A stretch of DNA of 64,000 nucleotides from CAZBQJ01 sp964494085 (GTDB taxonomy: Bacteria; Patescibacteriota; Gracilibacteria; UBA1369): positions 62,001-126,000 of the forward strand of contig CAZBQJ010000003.1 in the NCBI GenBank assembly GCA_964494085.1. Reading direction: 5' to 3'. The notes beneath the pieces were generated by a model that did no database searches, was not told the DNA's origin, and saw nothing but the letters and a program-made list of their open reading frames with translations. Position 1 is the first letter of the stretch, and the number at the start of each line of letters is the position of its first letter. Position numbers and translations under genes: made by a program. This document shows, piece after piece, positions 1-8,314 of this stretch.

Positions 1-138
1 CTCTATCAATTCCTCGACGAAAAACACCAGAATCTTCAGGAGAGTCTGGCCACTGCCTCCAAATTTACCCTGGAATTGGAGAAAGAATTACAAGCTGCCA
101 TCAGCGAGTTCAAGAAAAATTTTGAAGCTTCTAAATAA
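1..138 (+). CDS. atpA: ATP synthase F1 alpha subunit, C-terminal end (partial)
   Basis: The frame is open from base 1 and stops with TAA at 136-138, giving the last 45 residues of a protein. The sequence begins LYQFLDEKH and continues into an acidic and basic helix ending FKKNFEASK. This matches the C-terminal helical domain of F1 alpha subunits. The next gene, atpG, starts 5 bp later, the usual atpA-atpG order. The 5' part lies outside the window. Alpha subunits form the catalytic hexamer with beta. The short length limits certainty, but the context is decisive. Confidence 0.85.
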   Translation, partial: LYQFLDEKHQNLQESLATASKFTLELEKELQAAISEFKKNFEASK

Positions 139-143
139 AAATA

Positions 144-1007
144 ATGGCCTCACTCAGAGATTTAAAATTAAGGATCCGCTCGGTTAAATCTACCCAAAAG
201 ATTACCCGTGCTATGGAAATGGTTGCCGCCGCCAAGATGAAAAAGGCTCAGCAACAGGCTCTTATGGGACGCCCCTATCTGGATAAACTGCAGCAAGTCA
301 TGAGCTCCCTCTTCTTTTCCAGCGAACCTGCTTTGACACACCCATTTTTGGAGAAAACCCACCAATCCGGCCAAACCGCCTACATCATTATTACTGCCGA
401 TCGTGGTCTGTGTGGAGGCTTTAACTCTGGAATCATCAAAACCACTTTCGAAATATTTTCCAAAATCCCTACAGCTAACCGACAGGTAGTTATTGTTGGC
501 AAAAAAGGTCGTCAAGCCATGCAAAGAATCGGTCAGGAGACTCTAGCTGACTTTGAGAAAATTGCTAATTCACCCCGCTTTACAGACACTTTGGGTATTG
601 CCAGCTTGGTCAAAGAAGAATATCTCCAAGGCCGTCTCGATGAAGTTTATGTGATTTACAATCATTTTTATTCTACCAGTACTCAGAAACCGGTCATTCA
701 AAAACTGCTTCCGGTAGAACCACAGTCGGAGCATTTGGAACCCGCCACCGGTAAGACCGAATATATCTTTGAAGGGGAGAAAACTCGTCTACTCGATCAA
801 CTACTTCACCGTCTGATCAATACCAAAGTTTATCAAGCCCTCCTCGAATCTGCAGCTTCCGAACATTCTGCCCGCATGATGGCTATGCATAAAGCCTCCG
901 ACAGCGCCAAAGAAATTGTCACCAACCTAACTCTCGAATACAACAAAGGACGTCAGGCCAAAATTACTACTCAATTGTTGGAGATCGTCGCCGGAAGCAG
1001 CCAGTAA
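144..1007 (+). CDS. atpG: ATP synthase F1 gamma subunit
   Basis: The 287-residue product is the rotor shaft of the F1 head, which couples proton flow through F0 to ATP synthesis in beta. The N-terminal helix (LRDLKLRIRSVKSTQKITRA and the following MEMVAAAKM) and the C-terminal helix (residues about 245-285, with ITTQLLEIVAG) are the two family signatures that form the coiled-coil shaft. The length is normal. It lies 5 bp after atpA and 62 bp before atpD. The ATG start has no Shine-Dalgarno in front, like most genes here, and its product begins with the conserved helix. Confidence 0.96.
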   Translation: MASLRDLKLRIRSVKSTQKITRAMEMVAAAKMKKAQQQALMGRPYLDKLQQVMSSLFFSSEPALTHPFLEKTHQSGQTAYIIITADRGLCGGFNSGIIKTTFEIFSKIPTANRQVVIVGKKGRQAMQRIGQETLADFEKIANSPRFTDTLGIASLVKEEYLQGRLDEVYVIYNHFYSTSTQKPVIQKLLPVEPQSEHLEPATGKTEYIFEGEKTRLLDQLLHRLINTKVYQALLESAASEHSARMMAMHKASDSAKEIVTNLTLEYNKGRQAKITTQLLEIVAGSSQ

Positions 1008-1069
1008 AAACTCTTCGCCAAGCGGGATTTGCCAAACTACTAATTTATCAATCATTTACTCAAGAAAAC

Positions 1070-2473
1070 ATGTTCAAAGGAAAAGTCACACAAGTCATCG
1101 GGCCGGTAGTTGACTTCGAGTTTGCCCCAGGTGAATTGCCAAAGATTCTCGAAACAGTTGAAGTCGTTATCAATGACCGCAAATTAATTATCGAAATCCA
1201 ACAGCAGCTCGGTGACAGTCAGGTTCGCGGTGTTGCCATGGAGTCGACTGATGGTATGTACAGAGGTCAGGAAGCGGTTGCCACCGGGAAAAGTATTCAA
1301 GTCCCGGTCGGTGAGGCAACTCTTGGCCGAATTATGAATGTTACCGGAGAACCTATCGACGGTCTGGGACCCGTCAAAGCCGAGCATCAGTGGGAAATTC
1401 ATCGTCCCACTCCCAAATTCACCGATCAATCATCCCAGGTGGAAATCTTTGAAACAGGTTTGAAAGTAATCGATCTGATTTGTCCTTTCGCCAAAGGTGG
1501 AAAAGTAGGGCTTTTCGGAGGAGCCGGCGTAGGAAAAACCGTTTTAATTCAGGAATTGATTCGTAATATTGCTACTGAGCATGGAGGTTATTCGGTTTTC
1601 GTAGGTGTTGGTGAACGTACTCGTGAAGGAAATGATCTCTGGATGGAAATGAAAGAATCCGGAGTTATCGCCAAAACTGCCCTGGTTTTCGGTCAGATGA
1701 ACGAACCGCCGGGAGCTCGTTTGCGAGTAGCACTTTCCGGTCTCACTATGGCGGAATATTTCCGTGACCAGGAAAAACGCGACATTCTGCTCTTCGTCGA
1801 TAACATCTTCCGTTTTTCCCAGGCTGGTTCCGAGGTGTCGGCGCTGCTTGGTAGAATGCCATCCGCAGTAGGTTATCAACCCAACTTGGCTACTGAAATG
1901 GGCGCCCTTCAGGAAAGAATCACTTCTACTAAAGATGGTTCAATTACTTCAGTACAAGCCGTTTATGTTCCGGCTGATGATCTGACTGATCCCGCTCCTG
2001 CCACCACCTTCTCCCATTTGGATTCTACTATTGTCTTATCCCGTGCCTTGAGTGAAAAGGGTATTTACCCGGCGGTAGATCCACTCGATTCCACTTCTCG
2101 CCAACTGGACGCCAATGTTGTTGGTCAGGAACATTATGAAGTAGCTCGCGGCGTGCAAATGGTTCTCCAACGCTACAAGGATCTTCAGGATATTATCGCC
2201 ATTTTGGGTATCGACGAACTTTCCGAAGAAGATAAAATGCTCGTTACTCGAGCCAGAAAGATCCAAAACTTCCTTTCTCAACCATTCTTTGTCGCTGAGC
2301 AATTCACCAATATTACCGGTCAATACGTAAAATTGGCTGATACCATTCGAGCTTTCAAAGAGATTCTCGAAGGGAAATATGATCACCTGAACGAAACCGA
2401 TTTTTACCTGGTTGGAACCATCGAACAAGCCATCGAGAAACACGAAAGCGCTAAAAATTCTCAGGATAAATAA
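1070..2473 (+). CDS. atpD: ATP synthase F1 beta subunit
   Basis: This 467-residue protein is the catalytic subunit of F1, acting at the inner face of the cytoplasmic membrane. Visible motifs are the Walker A loop GGAGVGKT at about residues 150-157, the VGERTREGNDLW segment, and Walker B LLFVDNIFRF near residue 241. They are followed by the AVGYQPNLATEMG segment. The N-terminal beta-barrel begins GKVTQVIGPVVDFEF. Length and order are standard. It lies between atpG and atpC, in the normal alpha-gamma-beta-epsilon series. Confidence 0.98.
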   Translation: MFKGKVTQVIGPVVDFEFAPGELPKILETVEVVINDRKLIIEIQQQLGDSQVRGVAMESTDGMYRGQEAVATGKSIQVPVGEATLGRIMNVTGEPIDGLGPVKAEHQWEIHRPTPKFTDQSSQVEIFETGLKVIDLICPFAKGGKVGLFGGAGVGKTVLIQELIRNIATEHGGYSVFVGVGERTREGNDLWMEMKESGVIAKTALVFGQMNEPPGARLRVALSGLTMAEYFRDQEKRDILLFVDNIFRFSQAGSEVSALLGRMPSAVGYQPNLATEMGALQERITSTKDGSITSVQAVYVPADDLTDPAPATTFSHLDSTIVLSRALSEKGIYPAVDPLDSTSRQLDANVVGQEHYEVARGVQMVLQRYKDLQDIIAILGIDELSEEDKMLVTRARKIQNFLSQPFFVAEQFTNITGQYVKLADTIRAFKEILEGKYDHLNETDFYLVGTIEQAIEKHESAKNSQDK

Positions 2474-2499
2474 ATTATTCACCCACCACCAAAAGACCA

Positions 2500-2913
2500 A
2501 TGTTGGAATTAACAGTCGTTACAGCAGAAAACACCATCTATCACGGTAAAATCGAGGCCCTGACCGCCCCTACCATTACCGGTGAAGTTGGTATTCTGAC
2601 CGGTCATCGCTCGCTCATTGCCGAGCTGGATATCGGTGGACTGCGCATTACGGAAGGGGACAAAACCGAAAAGGTTATCTTTGTGGCCGGTGGTTTTCTG
2701 GAAGTTCATCATGACCGGATCTCAGTTTTGGCCGATCTGGCCGAAAATCTGGAGTCGATCGGCTTGGCTCAGGCCACCGAGGCTCGAGAAAAGGCGGAAG
2801 AGACACTGAAAAATGCCCCCAAAGCCATAGTCGCGGAAAAGCTTCAGGAAGAATTGCGCATCATGGCCATCCGAGAGAAATTAGCGCAGATTGCCGCCTA
2901 CAAAAAGAACTGA
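2500..2913 (+). CDS. atpC: ATP synthase F1 epsilon subunit
   Basis: The 137-residue product has the N-terminal beta-sandwich of epsilon (residues 1-85, with the conserved GEVGILTGHRSL segment) and a C-terminal helical hairpin, which in the family is the part able to inhibit rotation. It is the last gene of the ATP synthase operon, 26 bp after atpD. The gene ends with TGA, which shows that TGA is a stop here and argues against the UGA-Gly code of some other candidate phyla. It is followed by an oppositely oriented tRNA gene. Confidence 0.95.
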   Translation: MLELTVVTAENTIYHGKIEALTAPTITGEVGILTGHRSLIAELDIGGLRITEGDKTEKVIFVAGGFLEVHHDRISVLADLAENLESIGLAQATEAREKAEETLKNAPKAIVAEKLQEELRIMAIREKLAQIAAYKKN

Positions 2914-2914
2914 T

Positions 2915-3001
2915 TGGTGCGCGAGAGAGGACTTGAACCTCCACGACCTTGCGGCCACTACCTCCTGAAGGTAGCGCGTCTGCCAGTTTCGCCACTCGCG
3001 C
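2915..3001 (-). tRNA. tRNA-Leu(CAG)
   Basis: The minus strand folds into a class II tRNA with a 7-bp acceptor (GCGCGAG/CTCGCGC), a long variable arm and the anticodon loop TTCAGGA, hence anticodon CAG. The T loop is TTCAAGT. The 3' CCA is encoded (2915-2917). It is convergent with atpC, with only one base between the CCA end and the atpC stop. Confidence 0.95.
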
Positions 3002-3046
3002 GAGTGCAGTCATTATAATCAAAATATCTAAAAATCAAAGCTAAAG

Positions 3047-3076
3047 AAGGGCGGCTGGTCAGCCGCCCTTAATTTT
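3047..3076. terminator. Strong hairpin terminator
   Basis: A perfect 10-bp stem (AAGGGCGGCT, loop GGTC, AGCCGCCCTT) is followed on the plus strand by AATTTTT. On the minus strand it is followed by a weaker CTTCTTTAG. It can end the ATP synthase operon on the plus strand, and it lies about 110 bp beyond the end of the leftward small gene at 3183-3422, so it may serve both directions. Confidence 0.75.
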
Positions 3077-3182
3077 TCGCGTCAGACCCGGCAAATTTCG
3101 CTGAGTCAGATCGCATCCATCGAGCTTTGGCGAGCTGAATAGCTCAAGCCAATCTCTCTGTTTGGTGGGAACCGTCGACCCT

Positions 3183-3422
3183 CTAGTCGGAGTCGAAGTT
3201 CTTCCTGGGTTTGTGGACGGGAGGGATTCCCGGCACCAACTCGTACGGTACCAGCTTGTGGGGCGCCGGCACCTTTTCATTTGCAGTCCGCATGAAGTAC
3301 AACCTTCCGTTCACCCACCTGGCGATGCACCCGGGGTGTTTGTTTTCGGCGAGCTTCCTGAGTGTCCGCCGAGCGCTAATCCATGGACGTGCCATTTCCT
3401 GTCTTTCTCTCGATTTCACCAT
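3183..3422 (-). CDS. Small basic protein of unknown function (79 aa)
   Basis: I do not recognise this protein. It is rich in Arg, Lys and Pro, with a central WVNGRLYFMRT segment and a Pro-rich end (KLVPYELVPGIPPVHKPRK). Its region is clearly more GC-rich than the neighbours. The main support is a consensus promoter whose predicted start lies only about 8 bases before the ATG at 3422. An alternative start is the Met ten codons in (MARPW). A hairpin terminator at 3047-3070 would end a transcript of about 385 nt. The transcript could instead be a structured RNA; I looked for tmRNA and RNase P signatures on this strand and saw none. Confidence 0.5.
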   Translation of the reverse strand: MVKSRERQEMARPWISARRTLRKLAENKHPGCIARWVNGRLYFMRTANEKVPAPHKLVPYELVPGIPPVHKPRKNFDSD

Positions 3423-3436
3423 GAAGTCGAGGCGAA

Positions 3437-3464
3437 ATTATAAGCTCAAAAGGTAAATTGTCAA
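3437..3464 (-). promoter_or_regulatory. Consensus sigma-70 promoter for the 3183-3422 unit
   Basis: On the minus strand TTGACA (3459-3464) and TATAAT (3437-3442) are separated by 16 bp. Both boxes match the consensus fully. The predicted transcription start is near 3430, just upstream of the ATG at 3422. Confidence 0.75.
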
Positions 3465-3502
3465 AATAAAACAAAAATCCCTCTTTTCAGAGAGACTCTT
3501 AT

Positions 3503-3579
<77 letters not shown>

Positions 3580-3620
3580 ATTTGTAAAGGGTGCTTTGCA
3601 CTACCTCCCTGATATCTCGC

Positions 3621-3728
3621 GGTACTCGCGGAACATCACGCAGAAAGAGGCTGACGACAACGCCATAATCTTAATCGAGGAGTGCCCGACTGTAAACAGA
3701 ATTTCCTCATTAATGTTCCGCGAGTACC
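3621..3728. repeat. 16-bp perfect inverted repeat enclosing 76 bp
   Basis: GGTACTCGCGGAACAT at 3621-3636 is matched exactly by its reverse complement ATGTTCCGCGAGTACC at 3713-3728. The enclosed 76 bp has no convincing gene. It sits between the CAU tRNA and the terminator of the lipoprotein gene. It could be a structured small RNA or the remnant of a small inverted-repeat element. Confidence 0.7.
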
Positions 3729-3756
3729 AAAAAAGCCGGCCCAACGGGCCGGCTTT
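3729..3756 (-). terminator. Terminator of the lipoprotein gene
   Basis: An 11-bp perfect stem (AAAGCCGGCCC, loop AAC) is followed on the minus strand by a TTTTTTGG tract. It lies 17 bp beyond the stop of the 3773-4423 gene. Confidence 0.85.
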
Positions 3757-3772
3757 CCCCAAATCCTAACTT

Positions 3773-4423
3773 CTAGTTGGAAGGCTTCTTGGTTTCCATT
3801 AGTGCTACTGTGATGTAGCTGTCATTTTTTACACAAGTCAGGGTCATGGCCAAATCTCCTTTCAGATAATTCTTGAAGACACTCTCAGAACTTTCCCCGC
3901 TAAAGGCGTCACTATCATTTTGCCAACCGGCGGCCTCCACCAGCTGCGCTTCCTGATCGCAAACCGCTTTCAAGTCGGTGCTTTTTACCGAGAAGGAAAG
4001 TGAACCCAGTTCATTTACTGTAAAGAAGCCAAAATCATACCCATTAGGTAAACTTGGTAATTCTGCCGGTACACTGGCCGGTCGCTGCTCTCCGGATTCG
4101 CTCTGGAAAGTGGCGCCACCCTTTTCATCTGTCACAGTCACGGAATTCTCATCTCCTGAAGCGTTTATCAAAGTCTTTCCGTCCTTATCCGTCATAGTCA
4201 CCTTTCCACCCTGCTCATTTCCAGTCATGTTGATCGTGCCTTCCTTGGTAGTGACAGTGATTTTACCTTTTTGTAAATCATCCATATTCACTTTGACCTC
4301 GCCATTGGTGGAAGCGTTGATTACCCCTTCCGCTACCTTTTTGGTGATTTGTTCAGTCAAATTTTGGCATCCGGCCAATATCAAAACAGTCAGAGAACCG
4401 GCGATCAGTAATTTTTTGTTCAT
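3773..4423 (-). CDS. Putative lipoprotein
   Basis: The 216-residue product starts with a lipoprotein signal: MNKK, a hydrophobic stretch and the lipobox LILAGC, with Cys 19 as the expected lipidated residue. The middle (about residues 45-110) is a run of short strands such as KITVTTKEGTINMTG and KVTMTDKDGKTLINASG, suggesting a repeated beta structure. The C-terminal half contains two Cys (DLKAVCDQEAQ and LTCVKND) that could form a disulfide outside the membrane. No family is recognised. It is a single-gene unit with its own promoter and terminator. Confidence 0.85.
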   Translation of the reverse strand: MNKKLLIAGSLTVLILAGCQNLTEQITKKVAEGVINASTNGEVKVNMDDLQKGKITVTTKEGTINMTGNEQGGKVTMTDKDGKTLINASGDENSVTVTDEKGGATFQSESGEQRPASVPAELPSLPNGYDFGFFTVNELGSLSFSVKSTDLKAVCDQEAQLVEAAGWQNDSDAFSGESSESVFKNYLKGDLAMTLTCVKNDSYITVALMETKKPSN

Positions 4424-4451
4424 GGTCTTTGTTAATTATTAAACTTGTCTT

Positions 4452-4480
4452 TTTATAGCAGTAATTTGACCCATTCACAA
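4452..4480 (-). promoter_or_regulatory. Promoter of the lipoprotein gene, extended -10
   Basis: On the minus strand TTGTGA (4475-4480), a 17-bp spacer and TATAAA (4452-4457) preceded by TGC. The TGCTATAA form recurs at other promoters in the window. It overlaps the 3' end of the upstream HD gene. Confidence 0.6.
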
Positions 4481-5341
4481 GGTCAGGCTCATGTCCGCAA
4501 ATTGACGGCGTATTTCCACCAGGGTTTCCTCTACTTTCGGAAGCTTTAAGTTTTCAAAAGGTTGAATGATTTTTTCCGCTGCAAAGTCCACTAACTCTTG
4601 TTTGATTTTTTGTCCCGGGAGTCCGCCCAGAGCCTCTACCATAAACCCTAAACTGGTGGCCAAATTTTCCTCCGTGGCCCGGGCCACGGAATAATCCGGA
4701 TTGTCCAAATTGAAAAGTATTTGATGTCTAGCGACATTTTGGGTGGCCTGTCCTTTATCGAGAAAGTGCCCTAACATCACCAATCTGTCCGTTTGGTCTC
4801 TGTTATCGAAACGCTGATAGAGCGATCGCCACAGATCTGATTCTTCACCCACCAAATCGCCATTTCCCAACATCAAATGAGCGGCATAGGATTCTTTTCT
4901 CTTATGCAAGCGTCCGTGATACTGTTCAAACCTCGGATCAGAACGACAAATATCCCCCACGGCTATCTCCCCGATATCATGCAAAATCAGCATTGCCAGC
5001 AAATCTTTCCAATGCTCTGCTTTGCCTTGACATAGCGCAGCCTTCAGAGCAGGGGATTTCCGCCCTAGTTGACCGGCCCAATCTACCAATTCCAAAACAT
5101 GATCCAGATTATTCTCTTTCCAATCAGGATCCATTTTAAAAGGTGTGGTTGACCAGCGTTTCACTCCACTCAAGCCATCAACCAAAGCCTTTCTGGTCGA
5201 AGTCTTTATTTCCAGATAGGAAATTCTCGCTTCTCCATCCAATTTCTCGGCTAGAGGATCTATCCAGTTCGACATTGCTACATTTTCCGGCGAAACTCTG
5301 AAGGCTGAACTCATTTTGTCATCTTGTAAAGTCAAACCCAA
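4475..5341 (-). CDS. HD-domain phosphohydrolase
   Basis: This 288-residue protein has the HD metal-binding signature: an upstream His in NNLDHVLELVDWA (about residue 100), the core LILHDIGEIAVGD (about 135-150) and later Asp residues in the helical bundle. Such enzymes hydrolyse phosphate esters, often of nucleotides. The pattern recalls the YfbR-like deoxynucleotidase group, but the substrate is not shown by the sequence. The first Met may not be the true start; MSSAFRVSPENV nine codons in is an alternative. It is divergent from ppa. Confidence 0.75.
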   Translation of the reverse strand: MGLTLQDDKMSSAFRVSPENVAMSNWIDPLAEKLDGEARISYLEIKTSTRKALVDGLSGVKRWSTTPFKMDPDWKENNLDHVLELVDWAGQLGRKSPALKAALCQGKAEHWKDLLAMLILHDIGEIAVGDICRSDPRFEQYHGRLHKRKESYAAHLMLGNGDLVGEESDLWRSLYQRFDNRDQTDRLVMLGHFLDKGQATQNVARHQILFNLDNPDYSVARATEENLATSLGFMVEALGGLPGQKIKQELVDFAAEKIIQPFENLKLPKVEETLVEIRRQFADMSLTL

Positions 5342-5434
5342 ACTACGTCCATCGAGAGATCATATCAAGCTACTGGAATTGTAAGAAACTATAAAGTATG
5401 TTAAAAAACTCTAGACATTTTCTAATCATTTAAA

Positions 5435-5983
5435 ATGAATCCATATTCTCCTTTCCACACCATCAAACAGGACAAAGCACCTGAAGAGTTGAAATTAATC
5501 GTCGAGATTTCTACAGGTGATGCCAATAAATATGAATTTAACCAGGAAATCGGGTTGCTGGAATTGGATCGCGTCCTCTATGGACCAACTTTTTATCCGG
5601 TCAATTATTGTGATGTCCCCAACACCTGGAATAATGGGGACAATGACCCTCTCGATGCCGTAATCTTCTCTACCTACCCGATTGCTCCCGGGGTAATGGC
5701 TACCGGTCGTGTGATTGGCGTCATGGAAATGGAAGACAATGGTGAAATAGATCACAAAATCATTTGCGTGAACAAAAAAGATCCTCGTTTCGATCACGTC
5801 AAAACCGTTGACGATCTGACTCCTTATCAGCGCAAAGATTTACAGGTCTTCATGGAGATCTATAAAATTGCTCAAACCGGACCGGGAACAGTCAAAGTAG
5901 GCAAATTCCTCGGCCCCGATCAAGCCTTTCTGATGATCAAAGAAGCTATTGCCGAATATCAGAAGAAATTCCCCCAGCAGTAA
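5435..5983 (+). CDS. ppa: Inorganic pyrophosphatase, family I
   Basis: The 182-residue enzyme hydrolyses pyrophosphate to two phosphates, pulling biosynthetic reactions forward in the cytoplasm. The family signature DNDPLDA, carrying the metal-binding aspartates, is at about residues 69-75. The active-site segments YEFNQE, RVLYGPTFYPVNY and DPRFDHV are also visible. Length is normal for a bacterial family I enzyme. The start follows an AT-rich leader (CATTTAAAATG) without a Shine-Dalgarno. Confidence 0.95.
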   Translation: MNPYSPFHTIKQDKAPEELKLIVEISTGDANKYEFNQEIGLLELDRVLYGPTFYPVNYCDVPNTWNNGDNDPLDAVIFSTYPIAPGVMATGRVIGVMEMEDNGEIDHKIICVNKKDPRFDHVKTVDDLTPYQRKDLQVFMEIYKIAQTGPGTVKVGKFLGPDQAFLMIKEAIAEYQKKFPQQ

Positions 5984-5999
5984 TATCCATTCCCAGCTC

Positions 6000-6028
6000 T
6001 TCAGATCAGCTCTAATTTATGCTATAAT
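6000..6028 (+). promoter_or_regulatory. Promoter of the kinase-like gene, extended -10
   Basis: TTCAGA (6000-6005), a 17-bp spacer and TATAAT (6023-6028) in the context ATGCTATAATAC. The predicted start is about 15 bases before the ATG at 6050. The same extended -10 context occurs before the pilin-like genes. Confidence 0.65.
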
Positions 6029-6049
6029 ACCTAGATTTAGCATCAAATT

Positions 6050-7714
6050 ATGCAGCAAACCTCTGAGTTTGGGAAAAATAAGGAAAATGGGAAAAAGCCT
6101 AAAAAGCCGAGTATTTCAGCAGGACAAGCCAAGTATGAGCAGGCTAAAAGTCGTCATTTGGCTGAAAACCCCGGCCTCAGTGATTTGCCCACTGTCTTAC
6201 GCAATCCTTTTGAAGAAAAGACGGTTCTTTACCCGACCAGCCCGGAAATCGTCGAATTATCCCCGGAAGACGTTGTTACTTATGTTTCCAAAGTTGTCCA
6301 GGAAAAAGCCCAACGTGCCGGTACTGTGCAGAGGGAACAAGTAGGGGACTATCCCGAAATAGAATACTGGGTCGATCCTGACAATCAGGACATTACCACA
6401 GATCAATCCACCTCCAGCCCGCGGATCGATGTGCGTTACGAAGAACTGGATGAAGAAATTGAAATCGACCTTAGTGAATTTGAAGACCTGTCTTTGGAAG
6501 AATTTCTAAAGAAAGATCAGCTCACTGACAAAGACGCTTATTTGCTGAATGATTTTTTAAAAAAGGATCCACAGAACATCAAACTCTGGGAATTCATTCA
6601 AAAAATAGCTCCCCGGCAGATCGATTACGATCTGTTTTGGCAAAATTTCGATTTACTTTCCCCGATTTTTATTCAGGCTTTATTGGTCAATGGCAGTTTT
6701 ACCGAAACAACTCTCGACAAAGTCACCAACAAAGAAAAACGAGTTTATCTGGTTTCTCTGGACAAATTAACCCAGGGAGGGGTCGGTCTGATCACCAAAT
6801 CGTATTATTGTGAAGAGGATAACCTCAAATTGGAGCCGGTCTTGGTGAAAACCGCTCTAGGGGATTTTAGTTCCCAACAAGCCTTTGACGATGAGTTGGA
6901 AATGGCTCAGCGCATCAAAGTGGCTGTTGAATTGAATCCGGACGATCCACGGACCAAACATATCCTTTCGCCCAAACACATTGGCCGAAACTTTATCGTT
7001 ATGCCAATTCTTCATTTTGCCAATCACATTGCGGCGCCACTCAACAAGGTTAAAACAATTTCCCCCAATGCCACCAAGCATTGGGCCAAACAGTTGAGTG
7101 GCGCCATGCAGGGCAACGCCTTTCTGACAGAAAACGGCATTATCAATATCGATTTCAAACCTGGCAATATTCTGCTTGGTAACGACGGTGGAATCCTCAT
7201 CGATTGGGGAGGATTTATCGAGAAAAGTACTATCCGAGGCGGAATGGATATCAGTGGCAATCCGGCAGATATGAGTATGTATCCCTTTTTGAGTAAAGAA
7301 ACCCAGCCGGGAACTTTCAACCAATATATTGTTCCTCACACTCCCAGTTATGGTTCCTTGCACCTCACAGCCATGGAGATACAAAATCAAATTTCAGCCG
7401 GTTCAACCCACAAATTCACCCTTTGCCGTATCCTGGAAAAATTCCTGGTGAAGCGACATCATATCGATTCCGCACCGAGTTTCAATCTATTGGATGAGTT
7501 GGATAAATTGTATGCAGAACCAATCTCATTGAACCCGGAAGACTTGAGTGCCGCCGATCAGCTACTCTATCAATTGTATCTAAAGCTCCATCAGGCGCAT
7601 TTTCATCCCTATCGTTTCCACGATGACAATGTCAAAAAGGGTCTGGATCCCGAATATATTTCCAATTTGGAAATAGTGGTCGCTTTACAGGAAATAGCTA
7701 ATTTAAAAGATTAA
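6050..7714 (+). CDS. Protein-kinase-like protein
   Basis: The 554-residue protein has a charged N-terminal half (residues 1-200) and a kinase-like domain from about 210 to 450. Visible elements are a candidate beta-3 lysine in PVLVKTALG, a candidate helix-C Glu in FDDELEMAQ, a catalytic loop NIDFKPGNILL in place of HRDxKPxN, and DWGG in place of DFG. The catalytic Asp, Lys and Asn and the metal-binding Asp are kept, so activity is possible despite the altered motifs. A following gene starts 1 bp after its stop and is probably its partner. The substrate is unknown. An aminoglycoside-phosphotransferase-like fold is an alternative. Confidence 0.7.
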   Translation: MQQTSEFGKNKENGKKPKKPSISAGQAKYEQAKSRHLAENPGLSDLPTVLRNPFEEKTVLYPTSPEIVELSPEDVVTYVSKVVQEKAQRAGTVQREQVGDYPEIEYWVDPDNQDITTDQSTSSPRIDVRYEELDEEIEIDLSEFEDLSLEEFLKKDQLTDKDAYLLNDFLKKDPQNIKLWEFIQKIAPRQIDYDLFWQNFDLLSPIFIQALLVNGSFTETTLDKVTNKEKRVYLVSLDKLTQGGVGLITKSYYCEEDNLKLEPVLVKTALGDFSSQQAFDDELEMAQRIKVAVELNPDDPRTKHILSPKHIGRNFIVMPILHFANHIAAPLNKVKTISPNATKHWAKQLSGAMQGNAFLTENGIINIDFKPGNILLGNDGGILIDWGGFIEKSTIRGGMDISGNPADMSMYPFLSKETQPGTFNQYIVPHTPSYGSLHLTAMEIQNQISAGSTHKFTLCRILEKFLVKRHHIDSAPSFNLLDELDKLYAEPISLNPEDLSAADQLLYQLYLKLHQAHFHPYRFHDDNVKKGLDPEYISNLEIVVALQEIANLKD

Positions 7715-7715
7715 A

Positions 7716-8312
7716 ATGAAAAAAAATCACGAGCAGATATCTCAGGAAGTCGAAAGCAGCAAAAACCCTTTAGGATTATTTTGTGCCGCTATTTCCAATA
7801 TCACTTCCTGGGCACGAGGAAATCAGGAATTGAAGCTTTGGCCAAAATTTTCTCTGGCTAGTTTAGCGTCCTGCTTCACGGATATCGACCAAAACCTCGA
7901 AAAAGAAAATTTCCTTACTGAAAAGCCCTTAGCCGCTCGTCTCCAAATGATTGATAATGAAGGTGATGTGCGTCGAGTTATACCGGAAGGGGTGAGAATT
8001 TCTTTGGTCGTCAATCCTTGCCTGGAAGAGGGGCTGCTTATCCCTTCCAAGTATTTGAACGATCAAACTAATCGCGTTTTTCCCTATTTCAAATTATTAT
8101 TCAGCAATCCCAGCGATGTCCAGGGCAACGCCTTGGGAATGGGAAACATCAAGCCTGCTCCCTTTTTACATCTGTACCCGGAAGAAATATTAACTCAATG
8201 TTCTTTTGTTGTGGAATATCCTCAAGATGATGACGATTACCTCTATCTGGCCGCTGAAATCACCGATCGTTATCAACGTTTGCAGGAATTGGTCAAGGGA
8301 CGATTAAAGTAA
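7716..8312 (+). CDS. Conserved-looking hypothetical protein, partner of the kinase-like gene
   Basis: This 198-residue protein is not recognised. It has no signal peptide or membrane segment. The centre carries a run of beta-like segments (VRRVIPEGVRISLVVNPC) and the end an acidic DDDDYLYLAAEITDRYQRL segment. It starts one base after the stop of the kinase-like gene, so the two are almost certainly co-transcribed and may act together. It converges on the DedA gene, with only 2 bp between stops. Confidence 0.75.
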   Translation: MKKNHEQISQEVESSKNPLGLFCAAISNITSWARGNQELKLWPKFSLASLASCFTDIDQNLEKENFLTEKPLAARLQMIDNEGDVRRVIPEGVRISLVVNPCLEEGLLIPSKYLNDQTNRVFPYFKLLFSNPSDVQGNALGMGNIKPAPFLHLYPEEILTQCSFVVEYPQDDDDYLYLAAEITDRYQRLQELVKGRLK

Positions 8313-8314
8313 TT

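Noticed and set aside
3047..3436. Possible tmRNA or RNase P RNA on the minus strand, suggested by promoter, length and GC content.
   Set aside because: No tRNA-like ends and no RNase P P4 consensus (such as GAGGAAAGTCC) were found when I read the strand.
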